A stretch of 64,000 nucleotides of DNA from Styela clava (Eukaryota > Chordata > Ascidiacea > Stolidobranchia > Styelidae). The first letter of the stretch is position 1, and each line of letters begins with the position of its first letter. Of the stretch, positions 26,201-37,227 are shown piece after piece. The notes under the pieces are model-generated. The model saw only the letters and a list, made by a program, of their open reading frames with translations, was not told where the DNA came from and ran no database searches. The stretch spans positions 13,144,001-13,208,000 of the forward strand of contig NC_135251.1 in NCBI RefSeq assembly GCF_964204865.1, read 5' to 3'. A program made the position numbers and the translations under genes.

Positions 26201-29200
26201 AAATGGCAGACAATCATTACACAAAAACATTAATAAAAAATTATGGATTTGTACCTTGGAAAAAATTGATACAATCAACGAAAAGCAAATGGGAGGTATA
26301 AATTGTATATCATAGTGAAATTACTTTATTTTGAATTTACTTATTTGATGTGTAAATATTTGGGTTTCAAGACGACAAAATTTATTTGAAACTATTTAGA
26401 ACAGGGGTGTGCAACCTTTTTCGCAGGCGGGCCAAATATCAATAACCGGGTTAAACCGCGGGCCGCACCCACATTTCACACAGGCTTTCTATTAGTTGCA
26501 GGCACAAAATGGTGTCTTTTTGTTATTGATCTCATGGTCCTTACAGAAATGATGAGTTAGAACGCATTAAGTTCTTAGAACTGTAATTTAAAGATATATA
26601 TTGTTGCACCCAATTTAAACAAATTCAGTGAGAAATTTTCTGCTGGATTCTTTTCCCGACTACTTTTATCCAAATTTGCTTAAATGGAAGTGCTAGCAAT
26701 TCGATGCGACGCCCATTTTAGAACAAAAATAGATTACCGAAAAGTGCCATATTTGAAGCCATGACTTTTTCAAATGTGGGAAGTAACTTGATTGAGAAGT
26801 TTTCAGTAAAATGCGCCAAGTTTCATTTCCAAATAATTTGCTGTCAAATCTTATTCTAGGTTCGATTTAGACAACATCAACTGATAGGCTGGAACCAAAA
26901 CTCATTTAGCTATTTTATCTTTTAATATTAAAATTTTTCAAACTGCTATTCAGTTGCCTCCGCGGGCCGCACAATTTTCCCTTGCGGGCCGCATTTGGCC
27001 CGCGGGCCGCACTTTGCACACCCCTGATTTAAAACAATAACCAAAGTATTTCAATGAAAAATTGAAAAATCAAAATACCTACACGTTTTCTTCATTTCCT
27101 CAGGACAGCGTTTGTATTAATTTAGGTAAAAGAATTTTGATATGTTTTGTGCAACTAATGGTGGGCATATAATGATGTATTAAATGAAATAAAAACATAA
27201 ATAAACGCTGATTAAAAATTAAAAAAAAATGTTTAATAATTATACTGAAAACTGACTTCATAACAAAATTGAAGTTCTAGGAAAGAAGAGAGCGTTGTTT
27301 AAATATATGGAGAAGAAGTCTTTTCATATGCACCATACCTGTACCGAATTAATTAATCTAAGAGTTTCATGTAGCATCAGGTCAAATCGATAACAGCCGA
27401 CACGCTTGGCGGATTAAAAACTGTGTTCCCATGAGAAATAAAAATACAGCAAAATTTTGGATGGAATATCAGACCTCATAAGATTCATAGGAATTTTAGG
27501 GAAAAATAAAATCTCCAACCAATGAAAATTTCGAAGCAATTGGTCCATTAGTGAATGAGAAAAGCATTTTTCATAAGGTAACAACCAGAATAACAACAAC
27601 AACAACATAATAACAAAAGATCCATAGTTCCACTTCATGCCCAATAATCATTGATATTGACATATCACATTTATTAGTTGTGAGAGCACTGAGCACTGAA
27701 ATCAATAATGACCTTGTATGTCATAAGTGTTTATTGCTCAACGCTTGCTCTTAGCTGATCGGTATTGATCATTAAACTGCTTGATAGTGTATTCTCATTT
27801 TTTGTATGTTACTTCTAGGTAGCTGTATTTCATCACAGAAGTATTCTTATGAGAAAAGTTCTATTTGAGTGGAAAATTGAGAGTGAAAGAGCAAGAGAAG
27901 AGAGAGAACAGAAAGCAGATAAACTTTATAGACTTATTTTGCTTCGGTGAATAGAAATTGAAAAAATATCATTTACTTGGTTTTTATTGAAACTTTATAA
28001 GAGATTTTAAGCAAAAAATGTTTTTGTAATTTTTAATTTCTCTACGTAAATAACAGGCTATACAGCGAAATCTATAGTTTTTATCTGGATTTTTATTGAA
28101 AAGGTTTTTGATAACTTTGTATTTATTTCTCCAGTTTCAAATAGTATTTGGTTTTGATTTTTGATCTCTCATCCTAGCTTATCTATTATAACAGTCATGT
28201 TTTTATTTAAATAATTCTTTACTGTCAATGTCAAATTGATTATGCCAAAAAGCCCAAGATAGTCAAAATGTTGCATTATATGTCAACATACTTATCTTGA
28301 GCTTACTTGTAGTAAATATATATAGTCTGATAATTTCTATCATAAATTCCAGACGAGGGATGCGTTCCTGGATGAAATATGGTGAAAGAATGGAAATATT
28401 GGAACAGAAAGCAATTATTCATCGGAATAAAGTTCTGAGAAAGAAATACCTCAAATATTGGGTTGATTACACAACAGGTAGTAGGCTTCGTTAATTTAGC
28501 CACTGGGATCAGAACAAAATAAATAAACCAATAATTCAATTACCATTTATTACTGAAACAAAGATGTTAAAAATGTTAACATTTTCAGTGAGTTCATATA
28601 ATAACAATTGATTACTGAAAGTTTGGGATCTTTAGCCAGTTTTTAAGGTTTATTTAAATACAGACCATTTCCAAGCCATGTGAGTTTTAAGTAATAATTA
28701 TTATCTATAACTGTTATCAAATCTGAAAATATGTACTATAAGGTTTAAATCAACATATTTATTAGCAATTTTGTGGTTTTCATTTATTTCACCTCGAAAT
28801 TTTAACCTTACTCAATATCACTTGACGAAAGGGTTAATAAAATAACTATATATATCCAAACTTTTTGTCAATTTGCACTCAAGCAATTGCCTATCCAACA
28901 TTATTTTATTTTATTGGAAACATATTTTTGTTTGTTAATTAATACCAATTGCAGTATATGTGATGCTGTACACTAATATGTGTTTGCTGTTGACAGTTGA
29001 AGCCTCAATTTGAAAATGCTAAGTAACTCAGTAACAGTAACTGCTTGACTGAATGGGCAAAACCTGACCTCCTTTTTGTTTATAATACTCATGAAATAAT
29101 TATTGCTTTCAGATGAAAAACTTTCTGAATGGGACAAAGAAGCCCGAGCTGACGCTCATAATCGCACTCGTCTTCTGCGACGAGTTTTTAACGTTATTCG

Positions 29201-29360
29201 TTCTTATCGTGAATTGATTGTGAAAGAATCAGAGCGAAGAAAGCGACTTGGAGAAATGAGACGGAAAGTCAGTCAATTGTTGCCAGATTTTCAGTATTCA
29301 CAAGATTCATTCACCAGTGATATGGCTGGTGATGAAATTGATGAGAATTTTGATAATTAA
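17217..29360 (+). CDS. CCDC191: CCDC191-like coiled-coil protein, 17 exons, 968 residues
   Basis: Coding exons: 17217-17401, 18194-18370, 19074-19413, 19765-19884, 20237-20363, 20660-20884, 21448-21554, 21942-22031, 22340-22460, 22835-22930, 23387-23598, 24451-24641, 25426-25696, 26152-26295, 27819-27946, 28353-28477, 29113-29360. All phases join, giving 968 residues (human CCDC191 is about 936). Family landmarks by memory are NLYQWKKF near the N-terminus, EAQELVSDWMNEKIR (exon 2), HPIVSKMEERA (exon 13) and WMKYGERMEI (exon 16). Exons 4-6, 12 and 13 encode highly charged Lys/Glu coiled coils. Tryptophans recur at about 30-residue spacing (380, 410; 790, 820, 851, 881) in an L-x-x-x-a-h-x-x-W context like Sfi1 centrin-binding repeats. 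Human CCDC191 function is poorly known. Exon 1 has a weak donor (gtccgt), and the intron after exon 4 starts with GC. The start is uncertain: the frame stays open upstream to a possible acceptor at 17195. It is not part of an operon. Confidence 0.88.
17412..17619 (+). repeat. SINE-like repeat 'TAC' copy 1 (intron 1 of CCDC191)
   Basis: This roughly 208-bp unit starts attttggtactcccatag and ends cctccatattggtacacac. Copies lie at 23083-23236 (inverted, shortened), 25154-25359 and 45915-46121. Subterminal gtgtgtacca and tggtacacac are inverse to each other. It begins only about 10 bases after the exon 1 splice donor. Confidence 0.85.
18600..18860. repeat. Degenerate 'gactngacttg' repeat tract
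   Basis: Loose reiterations of gactc/gacttg-type motifs occur here and at about 20000-20200, where the tract ends 'cctcacccctgc'. Both are in CCDC191 introns. The arrays are old and do not align cleanly. Confidence 0.4.
19521..19712 (-). mobile_element. tRNA-derived SINE (intron 3 of CCDC191)
   Basis: Read on the minus strand, the head has a box-A-like 'tggcctagtgggtaaagc' (19683-19710 region) and a box-B 'gggttcaaaccc' (19641-19652) at tRNA-like spacing. A non-tRNA body ends near 'gcttgtgcagagccagg'. The body matches a diverged copy at about 49885-50065. The acceptor arm is not intact, so it is a SINE and not a tRNA gene. Confidence 0.72.
19885..20236 (+). other. GC-AG intron in CCDC191
   Basis: Exon 4 must end at 19884 (codons ATG CAA AAA) because the next exon resumes in phase 0 with AAA TTG CGA after tcatag. 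The intron therefore opens with GCAAGC instead of GT. No GT donor near this position keeps the frame, and reading through reaches a stop at 19972-19974 after 29 non-coiled residues. Confidence 0.8.
23083..23236 (-). repeat. SINE-like repeat 'TAC' copy 2, inverted and internally deleted
   Basis: This is the reverse complement of the family at 17412-17619. It runs from 'tgtgtaccaatatggaggt' to 'aagggagtaccc' and lacks about 50 bp of the middle. Confidence 0.8.
25154..25359 (+). repeat. SINE-like repeat 'TAC' copy 3
   Basis: This full-length direct copy lies in the intron just before the exon at 25426. It runs from 'cgtactcccatag' to 'attggtacacac'. Confidence 0.85.
26402..27026. mobile_element. 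Non-autonomous hAT transposon in a CCDC191 intron
   Basis: The termini are caggggtgtgcaacct and its inverse ttgcacacccctg, with 'gcgggccgca' subterminal blocks repeated at both ends. Target duplication atttagaa (26394-26401) and atttaaaa (27027-27034) match at 7 of 8. The element is 625 bp with no transposase. The beginning of a sister copy lies at 63805-64000. Confidence 0.9.
27416..27655 (+). repeat. Diverged segment-B repeat in a CCDC191 intron
   Basis: It begins 'aaaactgtgttcccatgag' and contains 'gcaattggtccattag', then an (aac)n run, in the same order as 8388-8716. The frame at 27414-27644 (-) is this repeat. Confidence 0.7.
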
Positions 29361-29558
29361 GATATTTCAGACTGAGAATGTTTTTCCATGGTTCGATGCA
29401 CATGATTGAACAGTTTAATGTTTTATTACTGCATTTGGTCTATGATCGTTGACCACATTTAACTTTTGTAATGTACTGTATTAAAGCAGATTTTACTTGT
29501 TTTTGAATGATGCTAAATGCTATCAATTTATTAGCTTCCCACTGTAAATTTATGATTT

Positions 29559-29564
29559 AATAAA
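29559..29564 (+). terminator. Polyadenylation signal AATAAA for CCDC191
   Basis: A canonical AATAAA lies about 200 bases after the CCDC191 stop codon and is followed within 30 bases by a T-rich stretch. It is the first such signal after the stop. Confidence 0.7.
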
Positions 29565-30002
29565 TAGATCTTTAGTTTTTATGTTGCTGTTTTATTTTAT
29601 TTATTATGAGTAGTGTTGGTTTTTTGAAATCGACAGGAGTGGTGAGAATTGTATAAGTAATGTTCGGCTTAGATCTGCCATAATTCGACTTGAAGCCAGA
29701 ACAGACGAAACATAGGTCCAGAGGGGATTTCGTATATATACAGAATCTATCAAACAAATTTGTTCTTGTCTGATGCAACTGGCGAATTCGAGATCAGTAA
29801 ACAGCAATCAGAAAGCAAATTAGTTTGAGAACAAATTAGTTTGAATTAACCATCAAGCATCAAAGGAAAGTGATTAGGGTACCACAGAAATTCTCATTGT
29901 CGAATTTTCATTAGCGCCTCAATCTTTAATAAAATATGTGGAGTTGCTCTGACGACTAACACCTCAATATTGGCACGGTTAAAATAAAATCTTTGCTTGT
30001 TT

Positions 30003-30780
30003 GTCTTTCCCAAGTATCATCTTAAACCTGATAAATGTTTGTAGGCATGACAACTATTTCCAAAATATATCATACAAATTAATTATAATTTGGCCTTCAA
30101 TCATTTACTTATTATATATTATCACTACCTGATAGGGGACTAAGGTCCTAAGTACTTAGGGTCTGTAAAACTACTTTTAAAATGCATCAGTTAATAAATG
30201 TTTTGAGTAGCATTTGGACGTAACTTCAACACCGTTAAAAAGCGCCAGTCGTTAAACGTTTGAATAGCATTTCACTGTAACTTCAAAACTGTTAGAAAGC
30301 GTCAGTCGTTGAACGTTTAAATAGCATTTCACTGTAACCTCGATACTGTAAAAAGCGATAGCCGTTGATTGTTTAAACAGCATTTCACCGTAACTTCAAT
30401 ACTGGTAGAAAGCGTCAGTCGTTGAACGTTTAAATAGCAGTTCACTGTAACCTCGATACTGTAAAAAGCGATAGCCGTTGATTGTTTAAACAGCATTTCA
30501 CCGTAACTTCAATACTGGTAGAAAGCGTCAGTCGTTGAACGTTTAAATAGCATTTCACTGTAATTTCGAAACTGTTAAAAAGCGTCAGTCGTTGAACGTT
30601 GTTGTGTACGTACGTTGAACGATGAACGTGTACTAAGAAAAGGCGAATTTTGCTTATTTTTATTTCTCAAATATCATCTTTAACCTCTCTATAATTGTTT
30701 GTAGGTATGAAAACTATCTTCAAGAAATGTCATGTAAATCATTCATAATCTGGCATTCAATCAGTAATAATTACTGAAAT
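30003..30780 (+). repeat. 57-bp tandem array flanked by a duplicated 120-bp block
   Basis: Seven units begin with agca at 30209, 30266, 30323, 30379, 30436, 30492 and 30549, giving periods of 56-57 bp. Units 3-4, 5-6 and the start of 7 alternate two variants ('gcgatagccgttgatt' and 'gcgtcagtcgttgaac'), a 113-bp higher-order repeat. The array sits between direct copies of a roughly 120-bp sequence (about 30003-30115 and 30650-30780, containing 'gtttgtaggyatga'). Confidence 0.88.
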
Positions 30781-31330
30781 TTACTTATCTCAGATAACAC
30801 GAAACATTAGTTACATTTGTGTTGGGATTTCTTGCACGACAAATAAACTTATTGTCTATTGCCTATTATTAATATTATTTTTCAGTTTCTCTTGTTATTA
30901 TTTTTTTGTTATTATTTTAACTTTCTGGCGACCGAGAACTTCATGTTCCTGAGGTCATGCCAAGGTCATCGTTTGATAGAAAGTACTTTAGTAAGATGCG
31001 GGATGTTCCAAAAAGAACGTTTTTTGGGGGGCTGTTCTGCATTAATTTTTCCTGGAATATTTTGGACATATTTTACAAATCATTTTCCGATAAGTGCAAG
31101 CCTTAAGTGCTTGGGGCTTCTAAAGGACATGATCTTGTCCTGTCCAAAAGTCATAAGCAAAATATTTGTCATCAACAGTGCACCGAACATAGCTACGATA
31201 GCGAGCGTCTCATTCCCTAATTTAATAATCTATTCATTAATTTACTAGTCTATATCTTGAAAAATGTACCGGAATCTCGTTATATATATACGTAATGATA
31301 AAATAATCAACACAGCAAGTGCTCTATACG
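30781..31330. other. Spacer before the tropomyosin cluster
   Basis: This is AT-rich DNA with one open frame (30859-31248, +) that has no recognisable features and no splice context. I do not support a gene here. Confidence 0.5.
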
Positions 31331-31334
31331 GATT

Positions 31335-31340
31335 TTTATT
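31335..31340 (-). terminator. Polyadenylation signal of tropomyosin gene 1
   Basis: The minus strand reads AATAAA about 77 bases after the stop. The same context ('tttttatttc' on the plus strand) recurs 3' of tropomyosin gene 2. Confidence 0.75.
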
Positions 31341-31416
31341 TCGAAATATTAGAAGACACACTGAATGGCCTGATAAACAGAAATGGTAGAATATTTTTCG
31401 TCGAGGATCATGAAAT

Positions 31417-33496
31417 TTAATGAAGGGAAACCATGTCGGTAAGAGTCTGGTCCAGTTTTTCGCTGATGCCTTTGTACGACAATTTCTCGGCGTAGAGTTG
31501 ATCTGAAAAAAGAAGAAATGAATTAATATAAGTATTTTTCTTTCGCTTGAGTTTGTTAAATTTATATATAATGAAAATCTCCACAGCATAATTCAAATTT
31601 GTGCATAGTATAAGTTCGACTTTGTTGTCTGAGTAAGTAACAAATTTATAGATTGGAATTGAGAAATCAATCATATATGACGTACCTTCGAGATAATCGA
31701 TGGTCTTTTCCAACTTGTCTACAGTTCTTTCAGCAAATTCAGCTCTGGTTTCAGCCTAAATAAATATTTACATAAAATTTCATTTATTAATTTGCAACAA
31801 AATGATACAAATTACAAATCGTTGTTTTATTACTCAAATAATTTATGTTTATTACATCAATATGTCCTTATTTAAACTTACGTTCTTCAGTTTTTCTGAA
31901 AGAACACGAATTTCTTCTTCATATTTATCTTCTTGTTCAGAATTTTTGACAGAGATTGATTCCATGTTTCTCAAAGTTTCTTGGAGTCCTTTCAATTGTT
32001 CGTCAGTGTGCTTCACTTTACTGCAACAAGTATTTTGAATTTTAAGTATTTGGCATCAGGAAAACTAGATATATATAAGGCGATGACCAGATTTCGTCTA
32101 ATTAATCGAAAAAATCCTTTAAAGAATGAATATTCGGACGAAAGTATCAAAATTTTCTATTTTTCTGATATTGAATATGAAAAAAATAGTTCGACGAATT
32201 AGTATAAATTGCCATTTTTCTATTCCCATTTAATTACACTCATGGAATAATATTCTATTACTTACGTCTCATGTTCTTCGGCACGGTCGGTAACACGTTC
32301 CAAATCGTTTTCAACCATGCGAAGTTTTCTGCCGACCTAAAATATAGATGCAGGTAATATATATTATTCTAAATAATTCTGATATGTTGCCTGCTGAATT
32401 TGCATTCCAACCCCGTCAATCAATGAGAAGCTGTATTTCTTATCCCACGTACAAGCGACTATTGCATTTACGATGCCTAATGAAAGCGCTAAATTTGTCA
32501 CATTTTGATTAGAATATGTGGCATGATACTAATTAACGACGTATAATGTATTATACAATATGTTCTATGTTCTCACCTCTTCATATTTTCTGTCAGCATC
32601 TTCAGCAATAGCTTTAGCATCACGAAGTTGGATTTCTTGTAATTCCAAAGTTTCTTCATCCTTGAATGATCTGCTTTCAATAAGTTTTCGGCCACGTTCA
32701 CTTTCTTCGGCTGCTTTCTCAGCAGTTTCAAGTTTATTGAGGGTTTCGTTCAAACGTTCAGTTACTCTGGCTAATTCTTCTTCAAGCAGTTGCAAACGAC
32801 GAGTTTGTGCGTTCACTTCCAATTCAGACTGCAAAACCAAATTTAAAGGGTTAAATCATGAAAAACAGTGATGCTCGATGAGATGACAATTTTTGGATTC
32901 TGACAGTAAATCGAATTGCATTTTTTATATTCTTATTTATTCACTCTCATATCTTCCTGTGATCATTGTAAAAACAGAAGAACCGACGTAACCAATGATC
33001 ACGTGATAAGCCTACTAAATCTTTGCTGTAATATTTGGCAAATGTTCGTATGTTGTGTTGCATATATTTAATTTTACATATATTTTTACATATTCTGGAT
33101 GAAGGTAATAAATTTGACTCACGTCAGTGGCAACTTTTGAAGCCGTTTCGACTTTTTCAAGTGATTCTCTGTTCTGTTCCATAACTTTGTCAAGTTCATC
33201 TTCAAGATTGGTGATTTTGCGGGTGATGGCGTTGATTTCAGATTCAAGCTGTAAAACAAGTTTGAATAAAAACAACCGTTCTTTATTCATGAACAAAATC
33301 GTATAAATTTTTCTTTGTTTTCAAAATTGATAAGACATTCTCCAACATTCTTAGTTTACATCAGTTTCAATGCCTAACTTACCTCTTTGGCTTTGTTTTC
33401 CAAATCTTTCTTTTCGTTTTCTTGGTTGACTGCTTTTTCGACAGCTTCGTCCTTTTCACGGATTAATCCTTCCATTTTGTGCTTGATGGATTCCAT
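31417..33496 (-). CDS. Tropomyosin (tandem copy 1), 285 residues
   Basis: Coding exons in transcript order: 33383-33496, 33123-33248, 32577-32828, 32266-32336, 31882-32020, 31686-31755, 31417-31502. Sizes are 114, 126, 252, 71, 139, 70 and 86, and phases close to 285 residues (vertebrate long tropomyosins have 284). The product is a continuous heptad coiled coil that polymerises head to tail along actin. Landmarks are [11 protein letters not shown] at the N-terminus, [18 protein letters not shown] near 150-164, [20 protein letters not shown] near 235-254 and a C-terminal [19 protein letters not shown]. The first 80 residues are divergent. No alternative exons were seen, so one isoform is predicted. 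A TATA box lies about 90 bases upstream. Exons differ from copy 2 at about 14 bases, with two amino acid changes (L92M, N111T). Confidence 0.94.
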
Positions 33497-33586
33497 TTTG
33501 TTCTAGGATTTAGTGAATTACACAACAAAGGATCTTGATACTGGATGGCGAGAAGAAATGATATATCTTTATCGACTGAGAGCGGG

Positions 33587-33594
33587 TTTATATA
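33587..33594 (-). promoter_or_regulatory. TATA box of tropomyosin gene 1
   Basis: The minus strand reads TATATAAA 91-98 bases before the ATG. It lies within a roughly 150-base block (33510-33660) almost identical to the same region of gene 2, which suggests a shared core promoter. Confidence 0.75.
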
Positions 33595-33672
33595 CCGATG
33601 GCCGCGCTTTTGGAACAGCGCATTATCACCAAACGCGAAGTGTGAAATACGCAAGCAGTAGTTTGGTGCTAC

Positions 33673-35715
33673 TGTAGCGAGTACATAAGGATAGTTACTG
33701 TATGTTTCAATATTCTTCACCACTCATTGTTAATAGTGCACGTTATTGACCTGAAACAAGGTTGTTGCTTTTCATATCCTTTATATTTTTCCCTCGCTCA
33801 AGTATTCGTTTTTTGTTAGTTAAGAATTTGATTTCGCTGCATTAAAGGTGGGTTATCACGCAAACATTTTTGTAGCAAATTTGATTCTATATAATTTATT
33901 AAGATTTTTGGCGTTTACCGTTTGCATAAAATGGACTTCGTTTGCGAGACTCGAATTTTTAAAAGACGACCCTGTCGAAATCGAACGCAAATTAGTATGT
34001 CCCGTTGATGACGTAGTGGTGAGAACTCGTCGGCGAAACTTTGCATTAGGTCAAAGGCAATTATAGCATTCTGTGTACTCATTTTGCACCGTGTGCTAGT
34101 TCCATTGGGCGGCGCATTTGGAGGAAGCTTTTGTGATTTAAATCAATACCAATATCTTTAAATAATATTATTGCGTTATGAGAAATTGCAGTAAACTCAA
34201 CTAATCGAGGTCAAGACGTACTCGAGTTCTGTGCCGGACCTTTTGCTGCAATATATTTTCTAGTGAAAAAGCGCATAACAGGCCATTTTTATAATTCATG
34301 TGTGTTTACTCTGCTTATCTGATCATATAACTAGTCTTTTTATTATATTTTCGGTATATATAAACTAACTGACTGTACCGGTATATGCGCGAACACTACC
34401 GTAACGTATGGAATGTGTAGTTGGTGGTTACAGCAGATTTCACAGGGATGGATCTGTCTTGAAGCAGAAAACTATAGAGAAAATTTTTGCAAGTAACCTT
34501 TTCTGATGTCTCTCCATGGAACTAAAAGAAAACCTCTAAGTCGAAGGACCGTTTCAGCCTTAAAATTATGTTGGAATCCATGCAAACTTCTACCCACAGC
34601 CCGAAAAAACAATACCTCACGCAGTCATTCAAATCAGTTTTTATTTATTTTTAACATTTTATTACAAGTTTTCATCATATGTAATTCATTCATGCCAATA
34701 AATGTGTTGTCACGAATCTCCAATAGTTGATCGATAACAGCTGGGCTGTGTTGTTAATAGCAGTGTGCACTGGAAAACGAAGTATACAAATTAAATTGAT
34801 AGAACTGACATAAAAAAAAAAGATCAGGATATTATCACCAGACAGTTTAGCAAGGTTCAACATAAAACAGTGTTTTGTTGCATAATAATGTGAAATGAAT
34901 ATAAAAAAAAAACTGAACCATTATTGGGATTCTACGTTTATCTGGTACCGGTAGTAGACTATCACTCTTTTGGTTAATGTACAAATTGGCGATTTGTATT
35001 TGGTTCATACAAAAGTGTGACTGGGTACCATCATGCTTTGACTAAATATTTTATCCAACAGTCGATCAACGAAATAAAGTGGTAAATACTTACTCTAGGA
35101 TCAGTTCTTCAAAGCCTTCTGACGGGCGATCAGTACCGGTACGATCATTACATAAAACACCGTGGCTTGATCCCCTCACCTTCAGAACTTCTTATGCATT
35201 AGCATTTATGCTTAACAATACATTATAGTTTCAATCTTTATTAAACTACGCGATTAGAAACTAGATTTAAACGCCAAAAACAGAGGTTGCACACCTTACT
35301 CGCCAATGGCGAAGGATCTAATTTCTGGAATGAGTTCTCACTACTACGTCATCAAGGCCGTTTCCGAACCTGGGTCGATTTTCGTTGAAGCGGTTTTTAA
35401 AAATTCATAAGTAGAAAACTAAGTCCATATTATGCAAGCGGTAAACGTTAAAATTCTTAAAAAAATATATAGAATCAAATTTTCCACAAAAATGTTTGCG
35501 TGATAACCCACCTTTAAGGGTTAAGTGTTTTCAATTTATCTGTATTCGGATTGGATTGTGAAACTTTCAATATACAAACATTCGGCATTCAATATTTTGT
35601 GTGCTTTATTACCTATGACGGAATCCAGATCGGGGTAACATTCCATAACGTGTGTGAATTCAATGACAAGGGAATGCGAACACGCATGTAGGGTTGTCTT
35701 TCCCTATATTTATGG
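33673..35715. repeat. Duplicated flank U1, interrupted by a transposon
   Basis: Sequence 33673-33845 plus 35514-35715 aligns without a gap to 38177-38571, for example 'gagtacataaggatagttact', 'ccctcgctcaagtattcg', 'cattcggcattcaat' and 'agggttgtcttt'. The split point is the element at 33846-35513. Confidence 0.82.
33846..35513. mobile_element. piggyBac-like non-autonomous element at TTAA
   Basis: TTAA occurs at 33842-33845 and 35514-35517. The element's termini aggtgggttatcacgcaaac and the inverse gtttgcgtgataacccacct form long inverted repeats, traced inwards for about 190 bp ('gatgacgtagtrgtgagaac' on both sides). Size is 1668 bp. No transposase frame is seen; the frame at 34506-34730 has no recognisable motif. 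The TTAA target duplication is diagnostic of the piggyBac superfamily. Confidence 0.88.
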
Positions 35716-37219
35716 CGATGCCCGTTCGTGATCAATAAGCAATCAATTTCAATTCAACAACTGGAATTTCCTCAATCAAAATGGGACAGAAATTCACCAC
35801 TAATCGAGTCAATGGGCAATACGTCAACTTTTCAGGAATTAAGCAAAAAATCAATCTTCGATCTCAGGCAGTATGTCAATCAAATAAGCAGTCGAGAAGA
35901 TCAGAACGTTTCAGATTTTGACCTAAAACGAAGAATCTGTACCAGGACCTCCTACGATCAGACAGAACTAACTCAACTTCAACTCCTTAGGTTTAACGCC
36001 CGAGTTCACGCTCGTGTATTTTTATTTTCAAGCTTCAACGCCCGAATTCAACAATTCGCGTATATATACAAAACTTTTCTTTGTCAAACATCAACGCCCA
36101 AATTCTTTGAATTTGTGTCTCATTATCAACTTATATATTACAACTAAAATAACTAAATATTTTGTGTGTCAACCGAATGCGGAGATATGGACTCCAGCAG
36201 ATCAATCCGCCTCAGAGAAATTCAAAATTACCAAGACAACTTCATATTATTACTGGATTTGCGAATGTTTTTATCGACATCGTCAAAGCAAGCTACGCGG
36301 AAAATAATATTGATAATATACCAAATCAATTTTGCTGAGCATATAATATACGCAAGCCGATTTATTACACCAAGAAGCAGCATTTAACGCCCTATTGTTT
36401 GACGATCGTCAATGAAACATCCACTTTATTCTCTCAAGTCGACCAAATCATCTATTGCAGCATCATTGGAAAACTAAGTCGAATACAAATACTCGTGGCC
36501 CACGTAAAAGGGTCCTACTTCAACACATGACACGAAAACTGCATTCTCCTCTAGCTGATCTAAGCCGATGTGAACCGAACGGTGACCGTACATTTGAACC
36601 CATGTGTATATCCGCGGGTTCAATCTATATGCGGGTGCTAAAACACATTAGTTAGGGTTAGTATGGGTTCAAATATCCGTAAAACAAAAACAATTTCCAT
36701 AGGTGCAATAGTATATGTAGGTGCAATTGTCGTGGGTTCAAAAGTAATGGAACCGAACCGAACACGGGTTTCTGTCGCAAAAGCGCTTTCACATATGTTT
36801 GGAGCGTTGGAGATACGAAAGCTTGTAGAGCTCGCGACTTTCCGAAACACATCGCTACCGAACGTTTGCTACATTACAACTCGTCGGGCAATCTTTTCAT
36901 ATTGGAAATTCCGAGAGTTGGAAAAGTTTTCATAGCTTCGAGGAGTGCCCTCAAAAAACAAAATCTTAACGTCGATATTATCCTTCAAATCAATTATTAC
37001 GTTCATTATTTTTCAAAGCAGAAAGAAGTCGATTGTTTAAATGCGATGGCTTAGTTCTGGGTGTTGTCGAAGATTTTTAAAACGTTTGTAGATATCATCG
37101 CAAAGGATATTGCCTTCAACTGGCGGTATTCTCAATCAAATCGGTTGTCCTGTTTCGTTTCATTAGTTGGTCATCGGCGACTTTGATGCAAAATTAAATA
37201 CACTCATACATGGAAAACA
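35716..37219. other. Spacer between tropomyosin genes 1 and 2
   Basis: There is one open frame of 139 codons (35728-36147, +), rich in Gln and Ser, with no recognisable domain and no splice context, which I leave uncalled. Around 36560-36790 'gaacccatgtgtata', 'gggttcaatctata' and 'gggttcaaatatcc' recur, suggesting a decayed repeat. I looked for remnants of a lost tropomyosin copy and found none. Confidence 0.5.
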
Positions 37220-37227
37220 GTTACGAC

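Noticed and set aside
30209-30605. Possible CRISPR-like array
   Set aside because: Units are contiguous 57-bp tandem repeats without distinct spacers, in eukaryotic DNA.
30859-31248. Open frame of 129 codons, plus strand
   Set aside because: Low-complexity hydrophobic start, no family resemblance and no supporting signals.
35728-36147. Open frame of 139 codons between tropomyosin genes
   Set aside because: No domain, no splice context, composition like random AT-rich DNA. It could only be revived by transcript or conservation data.
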